DNA from: Streptomyces iranensis
Lineage (GTDB): Bacteria > Actinomycetota > Actinomycetes > Streptomycetales > Streptomycetaceae
Assembly: GCF_017874715.1 (NCBI RefSeq)
Contig: NZ_JAGGLR010000015.1
Location: 1 to 64,000 of the forward strand
Direction: 5' to 3'
Length of the DNA stretch: 64,000 bases
Positions 8,144 to 17,168 of the stretch are shown here, one piece after another (the stretch's first letter is position 1; each line of letters opens with the position of its first letter). The position numbers and the translations under genes were made by a program. Under the pieces are notes generated by a model, which had not been told where the DNA came from, searched no databases, and worked only from the letters and a program-made list of their open reading frames with translations.

Positions 8144-10012
8144 GTGCGGCAGGTGGAGTTCGGAATCCTCGGGCCGGTGGAGGTGCGGGTGGACGGGCTG
8201 CTGCTGCCCGTCGAAGGCGCCAAACAGCGGACCGTGCTGGCCGCGCTGCTGCTGTCCGGCGGCCGGGTGGTCTCGGACGACCGGCTCAGCGAGCTGCTGT
8301 GGGGACGCAATCCGCCGGTCACGATGACCGCGCAGCTCTATACCCATATCTCGCGGCTGCGGAAGCGCTGCGCCCCCTGGCTCCATCTGGCCCGCCGGGG
8401 CCCGGGGTACGCCATGGACCACAGCGGGGCCCGGTTCGACTGGGAGGAGTTCCAGCGCCTCGCCGAGCAGGGGCGCGGTGAACTCGCCGACGGCCGGTAC
8501 GGGGACGCCGCCGAGCGGCTGCACACCGCGCTGGCCCTGTGGCGGGGGCCCGCCCTGTCGGATGTGACCGGCTTCCTGGAGGAGACGGAGCTGCCGCGGC
8601 TGGAGGAGGCCCGGATCAGCGCGGTGGAGCACCGCATCGAGGCGGAGCTGGCGCTGGGCCGGCACGCCCGGTCCGTACCCGAACTGACCCGGCTGGTGGC
8701 CGAGCATCCGCTCCGGGAGGGCCTGCGCGGACAGTTGATGACCGCCCTGTACCGGTGTGACCGGCGGGCGGACGCGCTGGCGGTCTACGAGCGCGGACGG
8801 CGGGTGCTGCGCGACGAGCTCGGGATGGATCCCGGCGCGGGGCTGCGCCATGTCCACCACGGCGTGCTGCGCGGCGATCTGCCCGGTCCCGCCGCCCCGG
8901 AGCCGGTCCGGGTGCGGCTGCACAAGGCGGGGCGGGCGGGCGTCCCCGGGCCCGAGCCGATGGCCGGGGACATCTGGGCCGGCCTGATGCCCGCCATGCT
9001 GCCGACCGACATCGCCGATCTGAGCGGCCGCGCCGAGCAGCTCGCGGTTGTGTCGGACGGGCTGCGAGCCCCCGGGCGCGGCGGGGCGACGGTGCTGACC
9101 GGCGCTCCGGGGACGGGCACCTCGGCGCTGGCGGTGCACGCCGCGCACCGGTGCCGTGCGGACTTCCCGCATGGGCAGCTGTACGCCGACCTGAGGGCGG
9201 AGGACGGCGGGCCCAAGGATCCGCTGGATGTGCTCGGCTGGTTCCTGCGGGCGCTCGGCGTCGGCCACCACGATCTGCCCGCCGCCCTGGACGAACGGGC
9301 GCAGCTGTACCGCAGCCGGCTGGCCGGCCGCCGGGCGCTGGTGGTGCTGGACAACGCGGTCGAGGACCGGCAGGTGCGCCCGCTGCTGGTGAACGGCGAT
9401 GGCTGCCGCACGCTGATCACCGGTCACTCCTCGCTCACCTCGGTGGAGGGGGTGCGCCTGGTGCGGCTCGATCCGCTGGACGCCGCGGAGGGGCGGCGGC
9501 TGCTGGCGGCACTCGCGGGGCCCGGGAGGGTGGCGGCGGAGCCGGACGCGGCCGACCGGATCGTGGCGCGGTGCGACGGGCTCCCACTGGCGCTGCGGAT
9601 CTGCGCGGCGCGGCTGGCGGCCTATCCGCAGTGGCGGCTGGCGCATCTGGCGGACCGGCTGGCGTCCGTGGAGCGGCGGCTGGGCGAGCTGTCCCTGGGC
9701 AGCCTCGATGTGCGGACGACCCTGAGCCGCTGTCACGCCCGGCTGGCGCCGACGGCCCGGTACGCGTTCCGGGTGCTGGCGTACCGGGACGAGGACTCCG
9801 CGTTCACGGCGCGTCAGGCGGCCATGGAACTGCGGTGGCCGGAGGGGCGGGCCGAGGACGTACTGGAGTCGATCTCGGAGGTCCGCCTGCTGGACATCAT
9901 CGCCGACGGGGATCAACTGCGGTACCGGTACCGCCCGTTGGTATGGCTGTTCGCCCGTGAGCAGCGGGGCCGCGGACCGGGGCCGCAGTCACCGCCGGGC
10001 GGCATGGGCTGA
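8144..10012 (+). CDS. SARP-family regulator with a degenerate NB-ARC-like ATPase domain
   Basis: The product (622 aa) begins with an OmpR-type winged HTH (about 1-90, EFGILGPVEVRVDGLLLPVE), followed by the bacterial transcriptional activation (BTAD) helices (about 95-245). An STAND/NB-ARC-like region occupies about 290-570. No C-terminal TPR array follows, so it is shorter than AfsR. The P-loop reads GAPGTGTSAL: the invariant Lys of Walker A is Thr (codon ACC at 9118-9120). Walker B (ALVVLDNA) is intact. ATP binding is therefore doubtful. The GTG at 8144 has GGGGAGG 5 bases upstream. SARPs usually activate antibiotic clusters by binding repeats near the -35, so this gene is one candidate for reading the cluster promoter motif. 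Confidence 0.85.
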   Translation: MRQVEFGILGPVEVRVDGLLLPVEGAKQRTVLAALLLSGGRVVSDDRLSELLWGRNPPVTMTAQLYTHISRLRKRCAPWLHLARRGPGYAMDHSGARFDWEEFQRLAEQGRGELADGRYGDAAERLHTALALWRGPALSDVTGFLEETELPRLEEARISAVEHRIEAELALGRHARSVPELTRLVAEHPLREGLRGQLMTALYRCDRRADALAVYERGRRVLRDELGMDPGAGLRHVHHGVLRGDLPGPAAPEPVRVRLHKAGRAGVPGPEPMAGDIWAGLMPAMLPTDIADLSGRAEQLAVVSDGLRAPGRGGATVLTGAPGTGTSALAVHAAHRCRADFPHGQLYADLRAEDGGPKDPLDVLGWFLRALGVGHHDLPAALDERAQLYRSRLAGRRALVVLDNAVEDRQVRPLLVNGDGCRTLITGHSSLTSVEGVRLVRLDPLDAAEGRRLLAALAGPGRVAAEPDAADRIVARCDGLPLALRICAARLAAYPQWRLAHLADRLASVERRLGELSLGSLDVRTTLSRCHARLAPTARYAFRVLAYRDEDSAFTARQAAMELRWPEGRAEDVLESISEVRLLDIIADGDQLRYRYRPLVWLFAREQRGRGPGPQSPPGGMG

Positions 10013-10040
10013 TCCGGGCCGGGCCTTCGGAGCTGGTCCG

Positions 10041-10082
10041 GGCCGGGCCCCGGGCGGTCCTTGGCGGCCCCGGGCCCCGGCC
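10041..10082. terminator. Possible bidirectional terminator between convergent genes
   Basis: GGCCGGGCCCCGGG (10041-10054) can pair with the CCCCGGGCCCCGGCC region ending at 10082, with one mismatch or bulge. It lies between the SARP gene and the leftward gene at 10097. The extreme GC content makes chance pairing possible. Confidence 0.4.
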
Positions 10083-10096
10083 CCGCCCGATCCGGC

Positions 10097-10372
10097 TCAG
10101 GACGCCTCAGGCGTGTCCGCGATGGTGCTGTGGACGGTGTTGATGAGCATGGCCACCAGGCTGGCCCAGCGGGCGCCCGCGTCGCTCATCAGCGACTGCC
10201 GGGGCCCGATGTACTCGGCGTACTCCGTGCGGTGCGGGTCGAGCGCCAGCTCCCTGACGACCGCGGCGAACTCGGTCGGATCGCCCAGGTCCCGGCGTTC
10301 CAGGTGCTGCAGCCAGGCCGTGAAATCGAGTTCCACTCCGGCCGGAATCTCAGTGGTCGATACGTTTTCCAC
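10097..10372 (-). CDS. Hypothetical protein, 91 aa
   Basis: This is a small acidic cytoplasmic protein with no signal or membrane segment and no family I recognise. It is largely helical, with segments such as VELDFTAWLQHLERRDLGDP, AAVVRELALDPHR and SLVAMLINTVHS. The GTG at 10372 was chosen over the ATG at 10465 because GGGAGG stands five bases before it and the upstream extension is not protein-like. It runs opposite to the SARP gene and in the same direction as the gene at 10512. Role unknown. Confidence 0.55.
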   Translation of the reverse strand: MENVSTTEIPAGVELDFTAWLQHLERRDLGDPTEFAAVVRELALDPHRTEYAEYIGPRQSLMSDAGARWASLVAMLINTVHSTIADTPEAS

Positions 10373-10511
10373 TGCACCTCCCTGGTTTGTGCGGACCGGC
10401 ATCCATGTCCGCAGGGCCAGCATGGAATGCCCGCCTATGGCCGTCCTATTCCAGTGGGGGTCCACGACTATAGGCCGGTGATAGACGGGCCGGCGGGCCT
10501 ACGACGTTCGG

Positions 10512-11009
10512 CTAGACGCGGGGGAAACGGGCCTGCAGATTCCAGATGGCGGAGTTGTCCGCCAGCCCGTCGTGCAGATCCACCAGATCCGCGATCAGAT
10601 CGTGCAGGAAGTCCCGGGCCTCGCGGCGCAGTGCGGCATGGGAGAAATTCAGCGGTGGATCCGTGGCCGGTGCCCAGTCGGCGGTGATGTCCACCCATCC
10701 GAAGCGCCGCTCGAAGCGCATCCGGTCGGTGGATTCGGTGAAGTCCAGTTCCGCGTGGACGGGGGTGGCGGAGCGGCTGCCGCGCGGATCCCGGTCGAGC
10801 AGTTCGACGATGTCGCACAGCGCCCAGGCGAAGTCCAGCACCGGCACCCATCCCCAGGCTGTGGACAGTTCACGGCCGGTTGACGTGTCCGTCAGGTGGA
10901 CATCGCCGCAGAACAGGTCGTGGCGCAGGGCCTGGACCGGTGCGCCCCGGTAGTCCGTCTGTGAAGGGTCCGGGAAGCGGTGGGAGAGGGAGTAGCCGAG
11001 CTCGATCAC
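10512..11009 (-). CDS. Hypothetical protein, 165 aa
   Basis: This is a soluble acidic protein with many Trp and aromatic residues (RFGWVDITADWAPATD, WGWVPVLDFAWALCDIVELL), resembling the small mixed alpha/beta proteins often called DUF or immunity-like in actinomycetes. I cannot assign a family. The start is a GTG at 11009 without a clear ribosome site. It is transcribed away from the PKS operon; the 570-bp region between them carries three copies of the cluster promoter motif, all pointing toward the PKS side. Confidence 0.6.
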   Translation of the reverse strand: MIELGYSLSHRFPDPSQTDYRGAPVQALRHDLFCGDVHLTDTSTGRELSTAWGWVPVLDFAWALCDIVELLDRDPRGSRSATPVHAELDFTESTDRMRFERRFGWVDITADWAPATDPPLNFSHAALRREARDFLHDLIADLVDLHDGLADNSAIWNLQARFPRV

Positions 11010-11059
11010 CGACCGATGGTGTCATGGCGTCCCGCCGGCCCGCGGCGGGGGTTGCGCTG

Positions 11060-11109
11060 GCACCTTCCTGTTAGCGCCATTGTGGAAGATCAACGGACTC
11101 GGATAGAAA
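11060..11109 (+). promoter_or_regulatory. Cluster promoter motif, copy E (most distal in the PKS operon leader)
   Basis: GCACCTTCC (11060-11068) and CGCCATTGT (11075-11083) keep the spacing of the motif. TTGTGG (11080-11085) is the -35 and TAGAAA (11104-11109) the -10, 18 bp apart. It would give a leader of more than 450 nt before the ACP gene. From 11110 to 11345 I see no gene. Confidence 0.5.
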
Positions 11110-11345
11110 TCCAGGCAGTTGGCGGAACACCCCGTGTCCCGGAAGTGGACGGCGGGAGATCCGACTCCGGCGGTGGTCATCCCCCGAACGACCGCCGGTG
11201 CCTCCCTTCGGCGCGCCCGCGGTGCTCCGCGCACCCGCCGCGGCATGCCGGGAGGAGGAGGTCAGGGGCTCGGACCCACCGTGTGAACCATCCACGGGAC
11301 CGGGCCCCTGATCAGGGGATGGCGGCGGACGAGAACGATTCGCTG

Positions 11346-11394
11346 GCAGCTTCCTGTACCGGCTGTTGCGCGGTACCGGCCGCGCGGATAGTTC
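11346..11394 (+). promoter_or_regulatory. Cluster promoter motif, copy C
   Basis: GCAGCTTCC (11346-11354) and GGCTGTTGC (11361-11369) form an imperfect dyad centred on GTAC (11357-11360 region). TTGCGC (11366-11371), 17 bp, then TAGTTC (11389-11394) follow. The identity with copy D extends through GCGGTA beyond the -35, suggesting the two arose by local duplication. Confidence 0.6.
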
Positions 11395-11469
11395 TGGTGG
11401 GAAGCGCCGATAAATAACCGCCGATGAGCGGGAATCCGGGTAGCGGGCAGGTCTGCCGACCGGGATGTG

Positions 11470-11518
11470 GCAGCTTTATGCAGTGGGCATTGCGCGGTAT
11501 CGCGGGGTGCCATAGAAA
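11470..11518 (+). promoter_or_regulatory. Cluster promoter motif, copy D (proximal promoter of the PKS operon)
   Basis: GCAGCTTTA (11470-11478) and GGGCATTGC (11485-11493) are the two arms. TTGCGC (11490-11495), 17 bp, TAGAAA (11513-11518) form the promoter, ending 61 bp before the ACP start codon. This is the best candidate for the main start of the PKS operon. Confidence 0.6.
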
Positions 11519-11579
11519 GATCCGAGTCCAAAATGGAAACGGCCTGTGGGTCGGCTTGTTCGAAAGTGGGGGATCCATC

Positions 11580-11831
11580 ATGAGTTCGGAGCACGAGGAG
11601 CGGGTGCAGAAGATCAAGGAGATCGTCTGCGATGTTCTGGAGATCGAAGAGGACGAGGTTATCGAGACCAGCCTCTTCAAGGAGGACCACTCGGCTGACT
11701 CGCTGCGTTCCATCGAAATTCTCGCGAATCTCGAGAAGGAATTCCACGTCACCATCGACCAGTCGGAACTCCCCCGGATGGTGCACCTCAAGGGCGTCTA
11801 CGAGGTAGTCGCCGAGTCCGCCGGCTGGTAA
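11580..11831 (+). CDS. Acyl carrier protein of a type II PKS/FAS-like system
   Basis: The product (83 aa) is a free-standing carrier protein. The phosphopantetheine Ser is in the motif SADSLRSIEI, with a typical four-helix pattern around it (VQKIKEIVCDVLEIEEDEVI, LANLEKEFHVTI, VYEVVAESAG). The ATG at 11580 is preceded by GGGGGA. It opens a rightward operon of PKS/FAS-like genes that overlap by 1-4 bases, and should carry the growing acyl chain for all of them before transfer to the starter C domain of the NRPS. Confidence 0.93.
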   Translation: MSSEHEERVQKIKEIVCDVLEIEEDEVIETSLFKEDHSADSLRSIEILANLEKEFHVTIDQSELPRMVHLKGVYEVVAESAGW

Positions 11832-11885
11832 AGCGGCGCTTTCGTATCTGCGGACACGGCCGGAACAGCGGACGGAGGGGTCGGG

Positions 11886-13127
11886 ATGGCGGAGTCGGGG
11901 CATGCGAACCCGCGAAGAGTGGTGATCACCGGTCTCGGTGTGGTCTCCAGTATCGGTATGGGCGTCGAGGAGTTCCGGCGGGGACTGCGCGCCGGAAGCA
12001 GCGGGGCCAAGCCGATCACGGTGTTCGACGTCGAGGGGTTCGACCACGCGAACGGCTGTGAGGTGGAGGATTTCGACCCCGAGCGGTGGATACGCCACCT
12101 CGCGGTCGAGCACCTCGGCCGGGCGACGCAGTACTCGGTCGCCGCGGCCCGGATGGCGATCGAGGACGCGGGGGTGGCCATCGGCGACTGGCGGTCGCTG
12201 CCGGGTCTGATCTCCATCGGGACCACCGACGGTGAATCGAGGGACCTGGACCACCTGGTCGAGGCCGAGATCGTCCACGGTCCCGAGCACATGCCGCCCG
12301 AGCTCGCCCGCCGCGTTCCGGCCGGCCGTCTGTCGGCGGCGATCGCGCAGGAGCTGCAGCTGTCCGATGTGGAGGCGGTGACGATTCCGACCGCCTGTGC
12401 GGCCGGCAACTACGCCCTGGGCTACGGCTATGACGCGGTCCGCTCAGGGGACGCGGAGTACGCGCTGTGCGGTGGCGCCGACGCGATGTGCCGCAAGACG
12501 TTCTCCGGTTTCTACCGGCTGGGCACCATCGCGCCGGACCGGTGCCGGCCGTTCGACGTCGACCGCAAGGGCATCCTCACCGGTGAGGGCGCCGGAGTGC
12601 TGGTCCTGGAGAGCCTGGAGTCCGCGCTGGCCCGTGGCGCCCGGATCTACGCCGAGGTGCTCGGGTACGGCCTGAACTGCGACGCCTACCACCAGGTGGC
12701 GCCGAACCAGGACAGCGTCGGCCGGTGCATGCAGCTGGCCCTGGAGAACGCCGGGGTCAAGGCCGACCAGGTGGACCTCATCTCCGCCCACGGCACCGGC
12801 ACCAAGGCCAACGACGTCACCGAGGCACGCGCCATCCGCGAGGTCTTCGGCAGCCGTCCTCCCAGGACCATCTCGATGAAGTCGATGATCGGCCACACCA
12901 TGGGCGCCGCCAGCGCGCTGTCGGCCATCGGCTGCGCCCTGGCGATCACCGAGAAGTTCATTCCGCCGACCATCAACCACACCACCACCGACCCCGAGTG
13001 CGATGTGGACTGCGTGCCCAATGTGGCTATCGAGGCGGAGCTGAAGGTCGTGCAGAACAACGGCCTGGCCTTCGGCGGCAACAACGCGGTGGTGCTGCTC
13101 GGCCGGTACGACGGGGTGCCGGCATGA
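11886..13127 (+). CDS. Ketosynthase (KS-alpha, catalytically complete)
   Basis: The product (413 aa) is a FabF-like condensing enzyme that elongates the ACP-bound chain with malonyl units. The catalytic triad is present: Cys in PTACAAGNYALG, His in SAHGTGTKANDV and His in MIGHTMGAAS. The C-terminal NGLAFGGNNAVV loop is also present. Length is standard. Its partner is probably one of the two Cys-less KS-fold genes downstream (14254 or 17169), as KS/chain-length-factor pairs are in cinnamoyl-lipid and polyene type II systems. Its stop overlaps the next start (ATGA). Confidence 0.93.
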   Translation: MAESGHANPRRVVITGLGVVSSIGMGVEEFRRGLRAGSSGAKPITVFDVEGFDHANGCEVEDFDPERWIRHLAVEHLGRATQYSVAAARMAIEDAGVAIGDWRSLPGLISIGTTDGESRDLDHLVEAEIVHGPEHMPPELARRVPAGRLSAAIAQELQLSDVEAVTIPTACAAGNYALGYGYDAVRSGDAEYALCGGADAMCRKTFSGFYRLGTIAPDRCRPFDVDRKGILTGEGAGVLVLESLESALARGARIYAEVLGYGLNCDAYHQVAPNQDSVGRCMQLALENAGVKADQVDLISAHGTGTKANDVTEARAIREVFGSRPPRTISMKSMIGHTMGAASALSAIGCALAITEKFIPPTINHTTTDPECDVDCVPNVAIEAELKVVQNNGLAFGGNNAVVLLGRYDGVPA

Positions 13128-14257
13128 GCTGGGCGGTGACCGGCATGGGGGCCGTGGCCGGGCTGGGCGGGGATGTCGACGAGCTCTTCCGCAACCTGTG
13201 CGCGGGCCGCTCCGGAGTGGCCGAGCTGCGCGGCTTCGACCACGCCCTGCACACGGCCCGCCACGCGTACGAGGTGGACAACCGCCCCGCACCCGGGGTG
13301 GACGTCACCCGGCGGGCGACCGGACTGCTGCTGGACGCGGTCGGCCAGGCGGTCCGCGACGCGGGCCTCGACGACAGCGATCTGAGCGGGGTGCCGGTCC
13401 TGGTCGGCACCGGGCTGCGCGAGCTGCGCTCGGTGGAGCTGTGGCGCACCCGGGGCGCCGACTTCCCCGCCGCGGAGCTCCACTTCGGCACCGCGCTGCG
13501 CGAGGCGTTCCAAGCCGATGACACCCACACCCTGTCCAACGCGTGCTCGGCCGGGCTGTACGCCCTGGCGCTGGGCGTGGACCTGCTGGCGCAGGGGGCG
13601 GACACGGTGGTCGTGGCCGGGGTCGATGTGCTCACCGAGACCATGTACGGCCTGCTGGAGCGGGTACAGCCGGTGCCCCCGACCCGGGTGCGGCCGTTCG
13701 ACCGCGGCCGGGACGGCGTCCTGATGGGCGAGGGCGCGGCGGCGGTCGTGCTCAGCCGGGTCCCCGGCGGACGTCCGGTGCACGGCCTGGTCCGGGACGT
13801 CGCGGTCAACTGTGACGCCTTCCATGTGACGGCGCCGGACCCGGCCGGTATCGCCGAGGCGATCAGGGAGGCGCACACCCGGGGCGGGGTGAAGCCCGCG
13901 GACATCGACCTGTTGATGGTGCACGGCACCGGGACGCTGCTCAACGACGAGGCGGAGGCGACCGCGCTCGCGGACGTCTTCGGTCCGGACCGGGACAAGC
14001 CCCTGGTGACCGCCACCAAGTCGATGACCGGGCACACCTCCGGCGCCTCCGGGCTGCTCAACCTGGTGGTCACCCTTCGCTGCCTCGCCGAGGGGCGGGT
14101 GCCGCCGACCGTGGGCCTGGACGACCCGGTGGACGAGGCCGCCGGATTCCGCTTCGTCACCGGCGAGGCGGCTCACCGGCCGCTGACCGTGGCGCAGTTG
14201 AACGCATTCGGCTTCGGCGGCATCAACGCCGTCGCGATCCTGGAGGCGGCTCGATGA
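13124..14257 (+). CDS. Second ketosynthase, catalytically complete
   Basis: The product (377 aa) is shorter than the first KS and diverged, yet keeps the triad: Cys in SNACSAGLYALA, His in MVHGTGTLLND and His in MTGHTSGASG. The C-terminal LNAFGFGGINAVA loop is normal. It overlaps the preceding gene by ATGA and the following gene by four bases. Two complete ketosynthases in one operon suggest two elongation phases, for example before and after the isomerisation that sets a cis double bond. This is inference from related cinnamoyl systems. Confidence 0.9.
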   Translation: MSWAVTGMGAVAGLGGDVDELFRNLCAGRSGVAELRGFDHALHTARHAYEVDNRPAPGVDVTRRATGLLLDAVGQAVRDAGLDDSDLSGVPVLVGTGLRELRSVELWRTRGADFPAAELHFGTALREAFQADDTHTLSNACSAGLYALALGVDLLAQGADTVVVAGVDVLTETMYGLLERVQPVPPTRVRPFDRGRDGVLMGEGAAAVVLSRVPGGRPVHGLVRDVAVNCDAFHVTAPDPAGIAEAIREAHTRGGVKPADIDLLMVHGTGTLLNDEAEATALADVFGPDRDKPLVTATKSMTGHTSGASGLLNLVVTLRCLAEGRVPPTVGLDDPVDEAAGFRFVTGEAAHRPLTVAQLNAFGFGGINAVAILEAAR

Positions 14258-15198
14258 CCGTGGTGGTGAGCGGGGTCGGCGTGGTGCTGCCCCGCGCGAG
14301 GTCGGCACCGGAGCTGATGGCACCGGCGGCGGGCGCCCCGCCGGTCGAGCCGAAGGACCTGGTCGGCCGGAAGGGCCTGCGGTACAAGGACCGGGCCACT
14401 CAACTCGCCTACTGCGCGGCCGACGCGGCCCTGCGGGACGCCGGTCTGCTGGACGACGGGGGCCTGCGCGTCCCCGGCGGAAGCGTCGCGATGGTCGCGA
14501 GCTCCAACTACGGCAATCTCGACACCATCTGCCGGGCGATCGACACCATCGCCGAGCACACGGCGGCGGCGGGCAGCGCCATGGACCTGCCGAACGCCTC
14601 GAGCAATGTCATCGCCTCCTCCGTCGCCATCCGCTTCGGGCTGCGCGGCCCCAACCTGATGCTGTGCAACGGCGCCACCTCCGGGCTGGACGCCGTCCAC
14701 TGGGCGGCCACGCTGATCCGCGGCGGCCGGGCCTCCCGGGCGCTGGTCCTCGGCGTCGAACCCGACAACGAGTCCGTGCGCGCCTTCACCGGCGGATCGC
14801 GGACCATCGACGGGGCGGCGGCGCTGGTGCTGGAGAGCGAGGAATCGGCCGCGGAACGGGGAGCGACCGCGTCGGCCGTTCTCGGCGATTACGTCCGGGG
14901 CGCCGGACTGGGCCGCACTCTGGAACGGCTGGCCGAGACAACCGGCGACCGGCCGGCCCTGTGGCAATTGCCCGAACAACGGGCGGCCGCCGCGCCGGAC
15001 ACCCTGCTGGAGGGCGTGGACCGGCACGATCTGGGCGAGGTCTTCGGCCTGGGCTCGGGTGCGCTGGGAGTGCTTCAGTGCGCCGCGGCCGTCGGCTGGT
15101 TCGCCCAGGGCGGAGCCGGTCCGGTGTACGCCACCGCGGGCACCGACGCCGACGACGCCAGTGCGGGCATCGCGCTGCGCGGGCGGGCAGCGGCCTGA
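14254..15198 (+). CDS. Degenerate ketosynthase-fold protein (chain-length-factor-like)
   Basis: The product (314 aa) has a thiolase-fold sequence with GVGVVLPRARS at the N-terminus and RFGLRGPNLMLCNGATSGLD at the usual active-site position. The nucleophile Cys is replaced by Thr (NGAT-SG). The HGTGT and GHT His motifs are missing, consistent with its short length. It cannot condense by itself and is best read as the beta subunit of a KS heterodimer, probably with the gene just upstream, with which it is translationally coupled. It starts with the ATG at 14254. Confidence 0.8.
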   Translation: MTVVVSGVGVVLPRARSAPELMAPAAGAPPVEPKDLVGRKGLRYKDRATQLAYCAADAALRDAGLLDDGGLRVPGGSVAMVASSNYGNLDTICRAIDTIAEHTAAAGSAMDLPNASSNVIASSVAIRFGLRGPNLMLCNGATSGLDAVHWAATLIRGGRASRALVLGVEPDNESVRAFTGGSRTIDGAAALVLESEESAAERGATASAVLGDYVRGAGLGRTLERLAETTGDRPALWQLPEQRAAAAPDTLLEGVDRHDLGEVFGLGSGALGVLQCAAAVGWFAQGGAGPVYATAGTDADDASAGIALRGRAAA

Positions 15199-16121
15199 TG
15201 TCCGCCGGTGACCGCCTCGTGCGGGGACTCGCCCAGGAGGACGGTGGGCCCGCCGAGGTGTCCGCGCGGGGCGACAAGGAGAGCCCCGTGGTCGTGACCC
15301 GGCGTGCCCAGGGCGACCCGGGGCGGGGCCGGGTGCTCTTCCTGCACGGACTGTCCAACAGCAGCGCGGTGTGGGACGCCTGCGTCGAGCACGGCCGGCG
15401 GGCCGGCGGACCCGAGATGTGGGCCGCCGACCTGCCCTGGCGGGGCCGGAGCGTCGCCGGGTGGAGCGCCCGGGGCGATCTCGTGCCGTACCTGGGCGAC
15501 GCCCTGCGCGCGGTGCCGGGCGGCGCCACTGTGGTGGTCGCCCACTCGATGGGCGCGAACGTCCTGATGGAGTTCCTGGGCCGCCGGATCGAGGAGGGCC
15601 TGGACCCGTTCACCGAGTTCGGCGTCCACGGTCTGGTGCTGGTGGCCCCGTTCTACCGGCGCACGGCCGAGGAGTTCGACTGGGCGAGCCTGGCGTACTC
15701 CGTGGACAACATGGCCCCGCTGATCGCCGAGGGCATCCGGGTGCACGCCGGGGACCGGGTCCCCCGGGCGGCCCGCCACCACCTCGCCGAGCGCATCCGG
15801 GACTGGGTCGGCCCCTACGGCTGGATGCGGTTCTTCGAGATCTATCTGCGCACCCCCGCCCTGCGGCTGGGAGGGTTCACCGTGCCGTGCCTCGTCCTCG
15901 CCGGTGCGGACGACTTCGCCGCGCCGCCGGCCGAGGGCCGCGCGCTCGCGGACGGCCTCCCGGACGCCGAGTTCCGCCTGCTGCCCGACTGCGGGCACTT
16001 CCTGATGATCGAGCGGGCCCGGCAGTTCGCCACCCTGCTCGACCACTTCGTCAGCACCTGTTCGGCCGTCCGTCCGCACGGCGGTCCCGGCCCCGGATTC
16101 CCATGGGAGCACGATCGATGA
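15198..16121 (+). CDS. Alpha/beta hydrolase
   Basis: The product (307 aa) has the canonical hydrolase fold: oxyanion region LFLHGLSNSSAVWDA, nucleophile Ser in VVAHSMGANVL, acid region VLAGADDFAAPP and catalytic His in LPDCGHFLMIE. No signal peptide is seen. Inside the operon (one-base overlap upstream, four-base overlap downstream) it could act on ACP-bound or CoA-bound intermediates, as a thioesterase, or on an ester in a later tailoring step. Sequence alone does not fix the substrate. Confidence 0.8.
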   Translation: MSAGDRLVRGLAQEDGGPAEVSARGDKESPVVVTRRAQGDPGRGRVLFLHGLSNSSAVWDACVEHGRRAGGPEMWAADLPWRGRSVAGWSARGDLVPYLGDALRAVPGGATVVVAHSMGANVLMEFLGRRIEEGLDPFTEFGVHGLVLVAPFYRRTAEEFDWASLAYSVDNMAPLIAEGIRVHAGDRVPRAARHHLAERIRDWVGPYGWMRFFEIYLRTPALRLGGFTVPCLVLAGADDFAAPPAEGRALADGLPDAEFRLLPDCGHFLMIERARQFATLLDHFVSTCSAVRPHGGPGPGFPWEHDR

Positions 16122-17137
16122 CCACAGTGGCCGAAGGCGCCGTCAAGAGGCTGCTCACCAGCGAGACGACCGCGTCGCTGCGCACCCGGTACGAGGGCTC
16201 CAACATCTGCACCTGGATCGGGTTCAAGCACATCAACTACCTGGTCGAGGAGGCCATCCTCTGCCACTTCGCCGACGCGGACCTCCCGGCGCGGGCGCTG
16301 TACGCGGAAGCCGGCCTCGGTGTGGACATCGTCGACCTCGACACCCGGATCCTGCACGCCCTCTACATGGACGAGACGGTCCAGGCGCGGGTGGTGCCGA
16401 CGGCCGGGGACGACGACTCCTTCATCTCCTTCACGGTGTCCCTGCACGCCGACCGGGACGGCGCGGACACCAAGGTGGTGGGCGCCAACGCCAAGGTGGT
16501 GCTGCGCTCGGACAGCTATGTCGAGGCGGCCGGTGAACCGCCCGCCGAGCTCGCCCGGTTCGTCACCGACCGGCTGAGCACCCCCGGCGCCGTCGCCCCC
16601 GAGCCGCCGGAGCTGACCGGCGCCGACCTCATGGCCGTCACCACCTCGCTGTCGGCCGGCCGCGGCACCTCCGGCCCCGACCCGGTGCTCGACCTGCTGA
16701 CCTCGGGGAAGAACGCGTTCGGCTGGAAGTGGCGGATCCCCTACCCGTACTGCCACTTCTCCGAGCGGCTCCAGATGTCCAGCTATCTGCGGCAGATGGA
16801 GGAGGTCGTGGACCTCTTCCTCGCCGACCGGGGCATCTCGGTGAAGACCCTGCTGGACGAGCGCCGGTGGATCCCCGCCTGCCCGCACTCCCGGATCCAG
16901 ATCCTGGACGAGGCGCTGATGGAGGAGGACCTCTACACGGTCTACACCGTCGAGAACGTCTTCAAGGACTTCACCTACACCTCCCGCATGGACTGCTATG
17001 TGGTGCGCGACGGCCGGCTGGTGCCGACCGCGACCGGCAAGGTCACCCATGGCTACGCCCTGATCGAGAACCGGCGGGACTGGAACCTGATCAACTTCGA
17101 CGAGCGCGTCTCCAAGGCGCTGCGCGGCGAATCCTGA
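16118..17137 (+). CDS. Tandem hot-dog-fold thioesterase-like protein
   Basis: The product (339 aa) contains two hot-dog domains. The first, residues about 20-135, has RYEGSNICTWIGFKHINYLV and LGVDIVDLDTRILHALYMD. The second, residues about 200-335, has PYPYCHFSERLQMSSYLRQM, EEVVDLFLADRGIS and a terminal beta-sheet with THGYALI. The layout resembles double 4HBT acyl-ACP/acyl-CoA thioesterases. It probably hydrolyses or helps transfer the polyketide-derived acyl chain; a dehydratase role is possible because hot-dog proteins do both. The start at 16118 overlaps the hydrolase stop. Confidence 0.7.
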   Translation: MTTVAEGAVKRLLTSETTASLRTRYEGSNICTWIGFKHINYLVEEAILCHFADADLPARALYAEAGLGVDIVDLDTRILHALYMDETVQARVVPTAGDDDSFISFTVSLHADRDGADTKVVGANAKVVLRSDSYVEAAGEPPAELARFVTDRLSTPGAVAPEPPELTGADLMAVTTSLSAGRGTSGPDPVLDLLTSGKNAFGWKWRIPYPYCHFSERLQMSSYLRQMEEVVDLFLADRGISVKTLLDERRWIPACPHSRIQILDEALMEEDLYTVYTVENVFKDFTYTSRMDCYVVRDGRLVPTATGKVTHGYALIENRRDWNLINFDERVSKALRGES

Positions 17138-17168
17138 CCGACGACGGCGACGGAGCGACGGAGCAGAC

